The notes under the pieces: generated by a model
What the model saw: only the letters and a program-made list of their open reading frames with translations
Told to the model about the DNA's origin: nothing
Databases searched by the model: none
In this document: positions 10,345 to 20,573 of the stretch, in pieces
Numbering within the stretch: the stretch's first letter is position 1
How the letters are laid out: every line of letters starts with the position of its first letter
Source: Clostridia bacterium UC5.1-1C12
GTDB lineage: Bacteria > Bacillota_I > Bacilli_A > Erysipelotrichales > Erysipelotrichaceae
Direction: 5' to 3'
NCBI GenBank assembly: GCA_001305055.1
Contig: BBZX01000007.1
Location: forward strand, 1-64,000
Length of the DNA stretch: 64,000 nucleotides
Made by a program: the position numbers and the translations under genes

Positions 10345-10578
10345 TTAACCGTCGATTTTTAATTGATTTAACCGTATCAATTCAAGCATTGCCTGAGTAC
10401 GTGAAGACACATTTAACTTTAAGATCACATTGGATATGTGATTTCTTACGGTCTTATCACTGATTCCCATCAACGCGGCAATTTCCTTGGTGCTGTAGTT
10501 TTGAATCAGATAATTAAAAACTTCAGCCTCACGTTTCGTACAGACCATTTGCGTAAGTAACCCTCCTAGTTCCGACAC
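10345..10578 (-). CDS. GerE-like LuxR-type transcription regulator
   Basis: A 77-residue protein is essentially one LuxR/GerE helix-turn-helix: CTKREAEVFNYL, then STKEIAALMGIS, TVRNHISNVILKL and SSRTQAMLELIRL. There is no receiver domain. Length and gene neighbourhood (downstream of uvrC, near murI and gerM) match Bacillus GerE, the late mother-cell sporulation regulator. That role is inferred from synteny and size; many short LuxR proteins look alike. Intact. Confidence 0.8.
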   Translation of the reverse strand: MSELGGLLTQMVCTKREAEVFNYLIQNYSTKEIAALMGISDKTVRNHISNVILKLNVSSRTQAMLELIRLNQLKIDG

Positions 10579-10584
10579 TCTATC

Positions 10585-12364
10585 CTATGCATCAGATTCA
10601 TTTTGGTCAGTGTTACTTGCATGAAGAACCTCAAAAACATTTTGAGCAACCTGCTGCGGCACTACCTCAGCAAGTTCTTCCACAGTGGCAGCTTTTAAAT
10701 TCTTTAATGATTTGAAATGCTTCCAGATTTCTTTTTTCCGCACTTCACCGATGCCCTCCACATCGTCAAGCACTGATTTTGTCATCGCCTTGCTGCGCAG
10801 CTTGCGATGATAGCTGATGGCAAAACGATGGACCTCATCCTGCATCTGTGTCAGCAGAAAGAAAAGCGCACTGTCTTTTTTAATATCGATGATATTACCG
10901 TCACTGTCCATCAAATTGCTCGTTCGGTGGCGGTCATCCTTGACCAGGCCAGCTAAAGTGATATCGATCTCAAATTCTGAAAGGATTTCCTTAGCCGCCT
11001 CAATCTGCTGCCAGCCGCCGTCGACAATCAGCAGGTCGCTGCATGGACTTTTCTCTTTCAGAATACGGAAATAGCGGCGGTAAATAACCTCTTTCATTGA
11101 ATCGAGGTCGCTGACATACGGGCCCAGACGATAGAGACGATAATCTTTCTTAGAGGCTCGCCGTCCTTAAAGACAATAAAGCCTGAGACATTAAAAGCAC
11201 CGGAGATATGTGAGTTATCGACCATCTCAATAGAAGTAATCCGTTTATGAAAGATTGAAGATAACGCATGCATTGCTTCTTCCTTCTTATTTTCTTCACG
11301 GCTTGCCAATTCAAATTTCTGATGATGCGAATCTCTGGCATTAGCGATAACCATATCCACCAGCTTCAGCTTATCGCCCTTGATTGGCTGAACGATTTTA
11401 GTATCCAAGGCCTGTTCCAACAAAGTCACATCAAGAGCAGATGGCAGCAAAATCTCCGCCGGCAATGGATTTTTCCATAATACTGCATAATAAAGGAAGT
11501 AAACATCGCCTGCGGATCATCGACGATTGGATGAATGGCCAGCGCTCTTTCAAGAATTTTACCTGAACGCAGAAAAAAGCCCTGAATACTGATGTAGCCT
11601 TTATCAACATAATAACCGAATACATCACGGTCTTTCTTATCTTTGAACTGTACCTGCTGCTTCGCCGTCACATGTTCGATGGAACGGATCAGCTCAAGCT
11701 TTTCCTGTGCCTTCTCAAACTGCAGCGCTTCACTGGCCTCATTCATTTCCTTTTTCAGCTGGACAAGCAGATCATTGACATCACCGCGCAGAAAACGCTT
11801 GATGCCGTTGACCATCTCTTGATAGACATGTTCATCAATCTCATTGATACAAGGTCCCAAGCATTGATGAATATGATAATAAAGACATTCTTTTTTAGGC
11901 ATTTTCTTACATTTCCGCAAAGGATAAAGCTGATTCAGCAGATTAATCGTATGATAAGCCGCACCTGAATCAGGAAAAGGCCCAAAATATTCCGCTTTCT
12001 TATCAGTCGTATTGCGGACTACCTTTAATGTCGGCAGCTTTTCCTTTGACAATTTAATGTAAGGATAACTCTTATCATCCATAAACATGATATTAAAACG
12101 CGGCGCGTATTTCTTGATCAAGTTAAATTCAAGCAGCAGCGCTTCCTTTTCAGAACCTGTCACTATGTATTCAAAATCGACAATATTAGATACCAGCTTC
12201 GTTGTCTTATAGTTATGAGCACCGACAAAATAGGATTTTACCCGGTTTTTCAGTTTAATCGCTTTACCTACATAGATGACTTCACCATTGATATCCTTCA
12301 TCAAATAACAACCTGGCTCTGCCGGCAGCAGTGCGAGTTTATTTTTAATCAATTCACTGGGCAT
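10585..12364 (-). CDS. uvrC: Excinuclease ABC subunit C, two frameshifts
   Basis: UvrC makes both incisions in nucleotide excision repair. The GIY-YIG nuclease domain (PGCYLMKD, VIYVGKA) is followed by a Cys-rich segment, UVR motif (about 200-235), the RNase H-like endonuclease domain (VDNSHISG, IVDGGWQQ) and a C-terminal HhH domain (VEGIGEVRKKEIWKHF). Breaks lie near 11470 (GGAAAAATCC, one A short) and near 11160 (GAGCCTCT, one C short, giving EPSKKDYRLYRL). The start at 12364 follows GGGGAAA, right after mutS2. Confidence 0.93.
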
Positions 12365-12366
12365 GA

Positions 12367-14678
12367 TTATTTCCCCTTGGTTTTCAGCGTTACCACCGTA
12401 GCGCCTAAACCGCCTTCACCCTGACCGCCCATGCGAAACTCCGCCACTCTTGGGTTCTTTTTCAGATATGCATGAATCGCATTGCGCAAAGCACCGGTGC
12501 CAACGCCATGGACAAGACGAACATTAGATACATTCGCTAACACAGCATTATCCAGATATTTATCAATTACCGCCAGTGCCTCATCGACATACAGCCCAAT
12601 CACATTGCATTCAAGTGAAATCGATGAACGCAGTGATTTCGCATAAGATGACTTCGGCTTTTTCACCTTTTGTTTTTTGCCGGCAATAGTTCCTCCGGCT
12701 TCAGCTTCATTTTCAGTCCATTTGCCAATACATGAATGTATTTGCCGCTGACCTCCTGAACTTCACCATAATAATTATATTTTTTGATCTGTACATAATC
12801 ACCGACCGCATAGACATGATTTTCATCCTCTACTATCGGTTCGCTTTCAGTAACCACGCTGTCAAGTTTTTTACGGATCGCCAATAATTCATGCGGTTTC
12901 GCCTCTTTACTGTCCTTCAGCTGCTGAATGATAGCTTCACTTTCCTCACGTGCTTCTTCCACAAGAAAGAAAGCTTTCTCTTTCGCTTCTTCAATAATCT
13001 TCTCACGCTCAGCATCAAACTTTTCCTTTGCTTTCTCAAAGGCTTCTTTTTCAGCACGCAGCGTTTTCAGTTCCTCTTCAAGATGACTCTGAATCGACAT
13101 ATTCTGCTGAATCGTATCCTCCAACCGTTCCACACTGCGCTCCTGTTCAGTTTTGCTTGCTTCCTTGATCTGAGCGGCTTGTGTCAGAATTTTATTGTTT
13201 AAGCCAAAACGGCGGGCAATTTCAAAAGCATTTGACTTCCCGCTCAAACCCTCGATATAACGATAGGTTGGCTGCATCTTTTCCATATCAAACTCAACAC
13301 TGGATAAAAGTACTTCATCCCAGCGGGCACCATAAGCCTTTAATTGCGAATAGTGGGTCGTAGCAACCACCATGGCATTTTTGGTACGCAGATAATCAAG
13401 AACTGCGATGGCCAATGCTTCCCCTTCCTTCGGGTCCGTGCCGGAGCCCAGCTCATCAAGCAGGATCAGCGAGCGATCCGTCGCATGGTCACAGATGGCA
13501 GCCAGTTTCGATAAATGCGCCGAAAAGTGGATAAAGACTGTTCAATTGACTGTTCATCGCCAATGTCTACGAAAATACCATCATATAGCGGCATAACTGC
13601 TTCCTCGCAGGGGATTGGAAAACCACACATGCTCATCAGCACAAATAAGCCTAATGTCTTTAAGGTTACTGTTTTACCGCCGGTATTGGAACCAGTAATC
13701 AATAGGATTCGTTTGGGCAATGCAATTTCATATGTATTTGCAATGACTTTTTAGGATCAATCAAAGGATGCCGCGCTTTTTCAGATAAAGACGCTGTGCT
13801 TTATCATCAATTTCAGCAACACAGGAATCATTCTCCTTCGCCCAGCGGGCTTTCGCAAAAATAGCATCCAATAAGCCAAAGGTCTCACAATTACTAATCA
13901 GCGCATCACTTTCCTTTTTTACAAGTGAAGAAAGCTGCTGCAAGATACGTTCAATCTCTTCCTGTTCAGCACTGCGCGCACTCTGCAGCTTGTTGTTTGC
14001 ATGAATCAGACTTTCCGGTTCAATATAAGCGGTCTGACCGGAAGCACTCTCACCGTGAATAAAACCCTTGACGGAATTCTTTTCACTGATTTTCACTAAG
14101 ACGCAGATGCGGTCATTGCGCGTCGTGGTAATCGTATCCATCAATTTAGCGCTATTGTTTTGAATAAAACTCTGTACCGCCGTATTGACATCTGCTTCGC
14201 ATGCTTTAATTGTTTTACGTATTGACTTCAGCTGAGCGCTTGCACTGTCCATGACCTCATAGTTCACAGAAATACATTTTTCAATAGCCTCTGCCATTGC
14301 TAAAGGCAGATTTAAGGCATCACTCAATTCCAATAATGCCTCAACCTCCTGATCAAAATTCTTCATATAATTTTGCGCCGCCTGCGCGCAGCGTACTTGA
14401 TCCGCACACTGACGCAGCTGCTGTGCAGATAAGGTCAATCCTTTTTTAGCGCCATTCAGTGCCTCTCGCAGATCATGGACACCGCCTAATGGCATCGTAC
14501 CGTATTGGATCGTACAGCGAATCGCTTCCCGGCTGCGTTTTAGCTCACGCTTGACATGCAGGCTGTCGAAATACGGCTTTGCGTTCATGATTTCATGGAC
14601 ACCTAATGAAAACGCGCAATAACGGGAAATCTCCCGTTTGATATGTTCAAGCTCTAACGCTTCATAACTCTCTTTCAT
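12367..14678 (-). CDS. mutS2: MutS2 endonuclease, four frameshifts
   Basis: MutS2 suppresses homologous recombination and in Bacillus acts on collided ribosomes. The N-terminal core and clamp helices are followed by the ATPase (Walker A GSNTGGKT near 13690, Walker [13 protein letters not shown] near 13450), a long coiled coil (about 13200-12900) and a C-terminal Smr nuclease domain ([13 protein letters not shown]). Breaks occur at about 13785, 13750, 13535 and 12665, each cured by one extra A or T in a run. It starts at ATG 14678 behind AGGAGG, directly after cvpA, as in Bacillus. Confidence 0.93.
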
Positions 14679-14686
14679 AATTCCTC

Positions 14687-15348
14687 CTAATTCACTGCTG
14701 ATAAAATAAATTCAGCAAGATCACTATCACTGATGCCTTTCGCCGACAGCCAGGCTTTAAATTCCTGAAGCGATTTAGTATCAGCATTTTCTCCCTTTTC
14801 AATCATTTGATAATCATTCAGCACATCCCCAGCCAATATAACAAGCTCATCATTTAATGGCTTCGCATAGCGAATCAAAGACGCAGAAATAAATTCACGG
14901 CTGTTGCTGACTAAGGGAGTATTTAAAATAAAGTAAACAATCAAAACCACCAGCATTCCCTGCGCGATACCAAACACCATGCCCAACATCGCATTGATCG
15001 TTGAAATCACCGGCAGCTTCTGAAACAGCTTGCTTAATGGCCGCAAGATCAAAAGAAAAAGCATAAAAACAGCGGTCAATAAGACAAAAATCAACGCTCG
15101 ATTGGCATAACCATAGAAAAAAGCTGCCAGATTGGTTTGAGCGAACGGCGCCAGTTCCTTTGGGAAAATTGCAAACACATCGGCGATTGCCGGGGTAATC
15201 TGCCAACAGATAAAGAGCACCAAAAAGAAAGAAAGACAGCTCAGTACCTTATAAAAAAACCTTTTCGATATCCATCTATGATCAGTATTCCCAAAACTAC
15301 GATCAGTATCAAATCAAAAAATATTGCATATTGACTATTTATAATCAT
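14687..15348 (-). CDS. CvpA family membrane protein, one frameshift
   Basis: A CvpA/YshB-type protein has about four transmembrane segments (near residues 7-22, 27-48, 65-88 and 100-122) and a cytoplasmic C-terminus. The first 40 codons (MIINSQYAIFFDLILIVVLG) are in another frame from the rest. Changing the T7 run near 15257 to T8 joins them (GFFYKVLSCLSFF). The family is linked to colicin V export in Escherichia coli, but its general role is unclear. It precedes mutS2 and is divergent from rnhC, as in Bacillus yshB. Confidence 0.85.
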
Positions 15349-15430
15349 TCCTTCACCTGCTTACCCTATAATAATAATGCATCTGTCTTTTTAATGCAAA
15401 CAATGTTAAAATGAAGAACGAGGTGAATTT

Positions 15431-16312
15431 ATGAATACCGTTACTTTAACTTTAAATCAAAAACAGATCGACACACTGTTTGAAACATATCAAAGCAAGG
15501 CTGTAAAAACACCGGCCTATGCTCAATATCAGCTTAAGCTCGATGGCTGTACCATTACCGCCTATGATTCAAAAAAGGTTGTATTCCAAGGCCGGGACGC
15601 TGAAGAAATGGCCGCCCTATTTGAGCCTAAAACACTTACTCAGACCACTCTTCAAACTACCGCTAAGCCTGCCGGTTATCCACAGGCTGGCAGCGATGAA
15701 GTCGGTACCGGTGATTATTTTGGCCCGGTCTGTGTCTGCGCCGCCTATGTTGATGCAAATCACGTTTCGCTCATGCAATCATTAGGCATTCAAGACAGCA
15801 AGCAGCTAAGTGATGAACAGATCTTAAAAATTGCTCCCAAGCTGATGGCCGAAATTCCCTATTCATTATTAATTCTTGATAATTACAAATACAATCAAGT
15901 ACATCAGACACAAAATTTAAACTGCATCAAAGCAAAGCTGCACAATCAGGCTTATCTGCATCTGCGAAAGAAGCTTGGTCAGCTCCCCGCTTTATCGGTG
16001 ATTGACCAATTTACCCCGGAAGCCAGCTATTACCGTTATTTAAAAAATGAACGTGAAATTGTGCGCGGCATCACTTTTGAAACCAAGGCGGAAAATAAAT
16101 ATCCGGCAGTTGCCTGCGGCTCAATAATTGCCCGCTTCGCATTTTTAAAGGCGATGGATACTCTCAGTGAGCATTATTCCTTCAAGCTGCCGAAAGGTGC
16201 CGGACCTGCCACTGAACCGCTGATACAGCAGTTTTATGAAATGCATGGCGAGCAAGGTTTGATGAATGCAGCTAAACTTCACTTTAAGAATACCGATAAA
16301 ATCAAACGTTAG
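15431..16312 (+). CDS. rnhC: Ribonuclease HIII
   Basis: RNase HIII degrades the RNA strand of RNA-DNA hybrids. The 293-residue protein has the N-terminal TBP-like substrate-binding domain (1-80) and the RNase H fold starting at AGSDEVGTGDYFGP, with catalytic D89 and E90. The later conserved acidic positions fall in SVIDQFTP. The start follows GAGGTGAATTT. It is divergent from cvpA and ends at a shared bidirectional terminator. Confidence 0.94.
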   Translation: MNTVTLTLNQKQIDTLFETYQSKAVKTPAYAQYQLKLDGCTITAYDSKKVVFQGRDAEEMAALFEPKTLTQTTLQTTAKPAGYPQAGSDEVGTGDYFGPVCVCAAYVDANHVSLMQSLGIQDSKQLSDEQILKIAPKLMAEIPYSLLILDNYKYNQVHQTQNLNCIKAKLHNQAYLHLRKKLGQLPALSVIDQFTPEASYYRYLKNEREIVRGITFETKAENKYPAVACGSIIARFAFLKAMDTLSEHYSFKLPKGAGPATEPLIQQFYEMHGEQGLMNAAKLHFKNTDKIKR

Positions 16313-16340
16313 AAAAGCAGGCCGAAACCTGCTTTTTTAG
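16313..16340. terminator. Bidirectional terminator between rnhC and comEB
   Basis: The stem AAGCAGG / CCTGCTT with a six-base loop is flanked by T6 on the plus side and A4 on the minus side. It can serve both convergent genes. Confidence 0.8.
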
Positions 16341-16822
16341 TCATGATGGATAATTTCAACGTTCAGCCGCACATCGTGATCAAGCTGTTTCAATTCGACA
16401 CCCGCCGATAAAAACATCCGCTTACTCGCTTTAACCGCATCAGTATCCGCATATTTATCACATTCGTACACGACTCGTTTAATACCGCTTTGAATAATTG
16501 CTTTCGCACATTCGTTGCATGGGAAGAGTGAGACATAGATCGTACAGCCGCGGCACAGCTGATTGCTGTTGAGAATCGCATTCAGTTCCGCATGAACAAC
16601 ATAAGGATACTTCGTATCACCAAAATCACCTTCACGCTCCCATGGATAAACATCATCATCACAGCCGCTTGGAAAGCCATTGTAGCCGATGCCAACGACC
16701 CGATGCTCTTCAGAAACGATAGCAGCTCCTACTTGTGTGGAAGGATCTTTTGATCGTTTAGCGGAGAGATGAGCCAATCCCATAAAATAGTCATCCCAAG
16801 ATAAAACATCAGTTCTTTTCAT
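16337..16822 (-). CDS. dCMP deaminase (ComEB-like)
   Basis: A zinc-dependent deaminase of 161 residues supplies dUMP for thymidylate synthesis. Zinc ligands and catalytic Glu are visible: HAE at 77-79 and PCNEC at 101-105. The N-terminus (LSWDDYFMGLAHLSAKRSKDP) is typical of dCMP deaminases. Its start lies inside the 3' end of the rhomboid gene behind AGGAGG, so it is the last gene of the lspA-rluD-rhomboid-comEB unit. Intact. Confidence 0.9.
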   Translation of the reverse strand: MKRTDVLSWDDYFMGLAHLSAKRSKDPSTQVGAAIVSEEHRVVGIGYNGFPSGCDDDVYPWEREGDFGDTKYPYVVHAELNAILNSNQLCRGCTIYVSLFPCNECAKAIIQSGIKRVVYECDKYADTDAVKASKRMFLSAGVELKQLDHDVRLNVEIIHHD

Positions 16823-18125
16823 GTTTAGCCTCCTGAAGCTGCTTCAATGCAGCATTTAAGCTTAGTTCATAAGCTGATTCATTCTGACTTTCAGCCGTTT
16901 TAATAAAATTGTGTTTCAGCATCTCGGCATAACCATCCAGATTTAGTTCCTGAGCCGTAGTAATTAAAATCGCATCCGTCATCGGATAAAACGGATCAAT
17001 CCGCTGAACTCTCGGCACTAACAGGCAGAGGCCAATAATCAGCAGGATAAAAGCATTGCGCGTATGCATGCGCACGGTTTTCCAGCGCTTAACATCAATC
17101 ATGATAAAGGCCAGTATACCGCCGATGATAAAACCGCCAAGATGCGCCATTAAGGAAATATTCGGCAGCAATGAGATAAATACATTCATCATGATCGTTG
17201 AGGTTAAATTCACCCGCACCATACGATTCTTGATTGAACCATCAGCGCAAAGCGATACGATATAAGCAGCCAACAAACCAAACAAACCGCCGCTGATGCC
17301 TAGTCCGGCAATATTGGCATCACCAATAAAGACAAATAGATTGCCCGCGACAATTGATGCCAAAAGAATTAATAGAAACTGTTTCTTCGTATAACGTTTT
17401 TCGCAATAGAAGCCCAAATTAAACAAAGCCATCATATTCATTAATAAATGAAAAATATCCGCATGAACAAATCCGGCACTCAGCAGCCGCCAATATTCAA
17501 AATTGGAAACGACGGACATCTTATAATAAGCGCCAAGGAAAATCGCAGCACTAGTTAGTTCACCATTCATCAAGGATAACAGATTCACTAAAATAAATAC
17601 GGCTACACAGATACCGATAAATACCATGGTCAGCTTCGGCAAGTCCTTCACCGGAATCTTACGCCGCTGGCGGGCTTCATTCATCGCTTTCTTCTCAAGC
17701 CTTTTCGTACATTTCAAGAATTCTTCCTGATTATTTTCTACCTTATGACAAACAGCCTCAATACCCGGAAAGGCCTTAATCAGCAGTTCATCGATCATTT
17801 GATCAGGCAACACGACATATTGCTTCGCAAATTCATTTTCAGCAGCCGCTGATAATTCATTGGTATTTAAAATCAAAAGCGGCCCCTGTGCACCAACTGC
17901 ACTTAAGATAACCTGATGAACACTTTTCAGATAGGTATCCTGAGAATACAATTCAGTGCTGACATCACCGCATAGACGAATCACTGGATATTCCTTATTC
18001 AGCGGATTTGCAAGCCAAAAATCATTAGACTGATTTTGTCTGAGGGTGACAATCTGATAATTATAGTGAGTGACTAAAAAAGTCAGCAGCTGCATGCAAG
18101 TAACGTCACTGTCACGATATTGCAT
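16809..18125 (-). CDS. Rhomboid family intramembrane serine protease
   Basis: A 438-residue protein has a cytoplasmic N-terminal domain of about 160 residues, then a six-helix rhomboid core. The catalytic dyad is S278 in GLGISGG and H328 in AHLGG; HLLMN (226-230) supplies the oxyanion residues. The layout (long soluble N-terminus, then the core) is like Bacillus YqgP/GluP. Its start overlaps the rluD stop (GATGTAATG) with AAGGAGG upstream, so translation is coupled. Substrates cannot be inferred. Confidence 0.88.
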   Translation of the reverse strand: MQYRDSDVTCMQLLTFLVTHYNYQIVTLRQNQSNDFWLANPLNKEYPVIRLCGDVSTELYSQDTYLKSVHQVILSAVGAQGPLLILNTNELSAAAENEFAKQYVVLPDQMIDELLIKAFPGIEAVCHKVENNQEEFLKCTKRLEKKAMNEARQRRKIPVKDLPKLTMVFIGICVAVFILVNLLSLMNGELTSAAIFLGAYYKMSVVSNFEYWRLLSAGFVHADIFHLLMNMMALFNLGFYCEKRYTKKQFLLILLASIVAGNLFVFIGDANIAGLGISGGLFGLLAAYIVSLCADGSIKNRMVRVNLTSTIMMNVFISLLPNISLMAHLGGFIIGGILAFIMIDVKRWKTVRMHTRNAFILLIIGLCLLVPRVQRIDPFYPMTDAILITTAQELNLDGYAEMLKHNFIKTAESQNESAYELSLNAALKQLQEAKHEKN

Positions 18126-19041
18126 TACATCTCCTCCTTTCGAATAGCATCTAAAATATTCTGAAAATTCTGCGGCAGCGGTGCATGAACCGTCACACTC
18201 TCACCGGTCGACGGGTGAACAAACGTAAGCGTATGCGCATGAAGCAGCTGACCGCCGCAATCCATAGTTTTTCGATATGAATACTTCTGATCGCCCACCA
18301 CCGGATGCTTGATGTATTGCATATGGACACGAATCTGATGAGTGCGTCCCGTTTCCAGACGGCATTCCACCAGCGTATAGTTTTTAAACCGTTCAACGGC
18401 CTTAAAATGCGTCACGGCATGTTTTGAATTGACAGCGGTAACCGCCATCTTCTGACGATCCTTAACATCCCGGCCGATTGGTGCATCAATGGTCCCGTAA
18501 TCATGCTCCATAACCCCATGCACCAACGCGTAATAAAGACGATTTACCGTTTTATCTTTCAGCTGATCAGCAAGTGAAAGATGGGCTTTATCATTTTTGC
18601 GGCAATTAAAAGTCCTGTTGTATCCTTATCGATGCGATGCACGATTCCAGGCCGCAAACGCCGTTGATTCCAGAAAGATCAGTGCAATGATAAAGCAGGC
18701 CGTTGACCAAAGTACCATGCTGATTGCCAGCCGATGGATGAACCACCATTCCCCGCGGCTTATTGATCACAATAACATCGCTGTCTTCATAAACAATATC
18801 CAGATTCAGATTTTCCGCCGGTGCGTCTAATTCTGCATCATCAATAAAATCCAGCTCAATAAAATCATCAAGCTTTACCTTATAGTTATTTTTAACCGGT
18901 TTTGCTATTGACAAGCAAAGATCCCTCATCAATCAGTGTCTGAAGACGGCTGCGCGTCAGTTCTGCCTCATATTTCGCGGCAACCTTATCAATACGCTCA
19001 TTCATGTCTTCAGCCGTTACACGCCATTCGCTATGTTTCAT
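18125..19041 (-). CDS. rluD: RluD-type 23S rRNA pseudouridine synthase, three frameshifts
   Basis: An S4 RNA-binding domain (residues 12-60) precedes the RluA-family catalytic domain. The conserved aspartate motif is HRIDKDTTG once the frame is corrected; later motifs are LETGRTHQIRVH and HAHTLTF. Frame breaks are at about 18900 (one extra A), 18663 (one T missing) and 18600 (one A missing). The start at 19041 follows AGAGG. The lspA-rluD pair is conserved in Bacillus, where pyrR follows; pyrR is not next to it here. It could be named rluA or ylyB by some. Confidence 0.88.
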
Positions 19042-19071
19042 TTTTTTAATCCTCTACTTTCCAGAAAAACA

Positions 19072-19503
19072 TCAAAACAAAATCAATAAAACACCGATAC
19101 ATAAAACCGAATCGGCAACATTAAACACTGGGAAATCATAACCTAAGATCACAAAATCCAAGAAATCAATTACATACTGATAGGCTAAGCGGTCAATAAA
19201 ATTGCCGATTGTGCCAGCCATCATCATTACCAGCCCCAACTTTGTCAGCTTCTCCGCATTGCTGGTTTTGAAATAAAAATAGCCAAGCACCAGCAGCGCT
19301 ACAATCGAAATCAGATAAAAAAACATCATTTTGCCTTCCAGCATACTCCAGGCAGCACCCGTATTATGGACATAAGTTAATTCAAAAAACTTACCCAGCA
19401 CCGGGATGCTTTGACCATATTCCATCGTATTTGCCACAATCAGCTTGGTAATCTGATCCAGTGCGATCAGAGCCAACGCTAAAATTCCGTGTTTCTTATT
19501 CAT
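19072..19503 (-). CDS. lspA: Lipoprotein signal peptidase (signal peptidase II)
   Basis: LspA cleaves prolipoproteins above the lipid-modified Cys. Four transmembrane helices are seen. The aspartates are D104 in GNFIDR and D131 in FNVADS, with the N-terminal DQITK box. The stop at 19072 is probably one base error early: adding a T gives FLMFFWKVED and a stop near 19048. It is the first gene of the operon and lies downstream of the small-RNA terminator at 19563-19585. Confidence 0.93.
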   Translation of the reverse strand: MNKKHGILALALIALDQITKLIVANTMEYGQSIPVLGKFFELTYVHNTGAAWSMLEGKMMFFYLISIVALLVLGYFYFKTSNAEKLTKLGLVMMMAGTIGNFIDRLAYQYVIDFLDFVILGYDFPVFNVADSVLCIGVLLILF

Positions 19504-19562
19504 TCAAGTCACTCCATTTCAAAACTTCTAGTTCTTATTTTAAACCATGTCTATCATTATAA

Positions 19563-19691
19563 CAAAAAACGCCCGAATGGCGTATTTTTGATGATTTTAC
19601 ATAATTTCATGTTCATCAGGAAAGTTTTGCTACAAGGAGGTATGAACAAAGGCAATTGAAATTATGTAAAACTTAGTTAATTTCTTTAACT
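19563..19691 (-). ncRNA. Predicted small RNA with anti-Shine-Dalgarno loop
   Basis: About 128 bases lie between a strong promoter and an intrinsic terminator (ACGCC-ATTC-GGGCGT then T6). The body folds into one long hairpin. Positions 19595-19609 pair perfectly with 19657-19671 (15 bp) and 19610-19616 with 19642-19648 (7 bp), with a small bulge on one side. The 25-base apical loop carries ACCTCCTT on the minus strand, complementary to Shine-Dalgarno sequences. It matches no RNA family I know. A cis leader or attenuator for lspA is the main alternative. Confidence 0.55.
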
Positions 19692-19697
19692 GATTCT

Positions 19698-19726
19698 AGT
19701 ATAACAGAGAAAGAAAATCTTTGCAA
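19698..19726 (-). promoter_or_regulatory. Sigma-A-type promoter of the small RNA
   Basis: On the minus strand TTGCAA (19721-19726) and TATACT (19698-19703) are separated by 17 bases. The site sits between the dUTPase terminator and the long hairpin. Confidence 0.7.
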
Positions 19727-19796
19727 TAAGATTTTACATTTTATTTCAATTATTTTTATGTAAATTTTCACCACGATGTAAACACATCAATGAATA

Positions 19797-19820
19797 AAAG
19801 AAAAGACGCGATTGCGTCGA
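19797..19820 (-). terminator. Terminator after the dUTPase gene
   Basis: The stem GACGC / GCGTC with a four-base loop and a tail of mostly T follows the dUTPase stop on the minus strand. Confidence 0.7.
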
Positions 19821-20312
19821 TTAGTAATTGGTATCTTGACGATGGTGATTCTCTTGATTTTTCAGCAAGTAATGTTCGCGGATGTCCTCAGCGGTATAAC
19901 CCAAGCGCTGAGCGATGCCCAGATAATACCTAAAGCATTGATGATAGTGCGCTAAATCAAAATGCTGATGAAAGTCTAAGCAAAGCTCATACATTTCAAG
20001 ATAAGCCTCCGTCAAATCCTCGCTCGCTTCAATACTGGCAATGTGATCAGAAGGATCTTTTAAATCAATGCCCAACGAAAGCAAGAAATGAATTCCGTCA
20101 GCGTATTCCTCAAGAATCACGGGTGCCGGACTTGGCCCCTTAACGCTCCAAAATTTAAAGCAGCGGGTTTCATTCACACACTCGCCAAGTTCAACAAGCA
20201 AAGCCAAACGGCGGCGGATCGATGTTCCCTCCCGAGTCAATGAAAATTTTTGATAGATTTCTTCATCCAAACCATTCTGCAGCTGATACAGATCATTAAC
20301 CTTTAACTGCAT
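19821..20312 (-). CDS. Dimeric dUTPase (dUTPase_2 family)
   Basis: A 163-residue all-helical protein of the dUTPase_2/MazG-like group hydrolyses dUTP to dUMP. Metal-binding acidic patterns occur in LVELGECVNE and EEYADGIHFLLSLG, with FKFWSVKG between them. It complements the dCMP deaminase encoded 3 kb away. Its start overlaps the upstream TSCPD gene by 17 bases. Intact. Confidence 0.85.
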   Translation of the reverse strand: MQLKVNDLYQLQNGLDEEIYQKFSLTREGTSIRRRLALLVELGECVNETRCFKFWSVKGPSPAPVILEEYADGIHFLLSLGIDLKDPSDHIASIEASEDLTEAYLEMYELCLDFHQHFDLAHYHQCFRYYLGIAQRLGYTAEDIREHYLLKNQENHHRQDTNY

Positions 20313-20565
20313 GCTGCTGCTCCTTATATAATTTCAACGCGCAGGCGATTTGATCCGGACATGAAGTCTTTTTAAAACCGCACTGAATGCCTTCAAAGGC
20401 TTCAATCACTTCATCAATTGTCTTATTGCGGATTATGCTTGCAATCCCTTTAAGATTACCGTCACAGCCATTCATGACCTGTAAAGATTTTATAATGTTA
20501 CCTTCAATTTCAAAGTCCATCCTAGTTGAACAGACACCCCTTGTACGATATGAATATTTCTCCAT
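20296..20565 (-). CDS. TSCPD domain protein (TIGR03905-like)
   Basis: An 89-residue protein with spaced cysteines (GVCST, NGCDGN, IQCGFK, TSCPDQIACAL) fits the four-Cys TIGR03905/TSCPD family. The same fold is found at the C-terminus of B12-dependent ribonucleotide reductases. Stand-alone members have no assigned function; a metal or Fe-S role is plausible. It lies between the Gx transporter and the dUTPase genes, probably in one transcript. Confidence 0.82.
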   Translation of the reverse strand: MEKYSYRTRGVCSTRMDFEIEGNIIKSLQVMNGCDGNLKGIASIIRNKTIDEVIEAFEGIQCGFKKTSCPDQIACALKLYKEQQHAVKG

Positions 20566-20573
20566 AATTCCTC

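Noticed and set aside
19634..19656. Leader peptide on the plus strand (AAGGAGG-T-ATG then MNKGN and stop)
   Set aside because: The spacing of one base between SD and ATG is too short, and the SD is better explained as the complement of the CCUCCUU loop.
19563..19691. Known riboswitch, T-box, SRP RNA or 6S RNA upstream of lspA
   Set aside because: None of the conserved sequence boxes of those RNAs is present; the structure is a single long hairpin.
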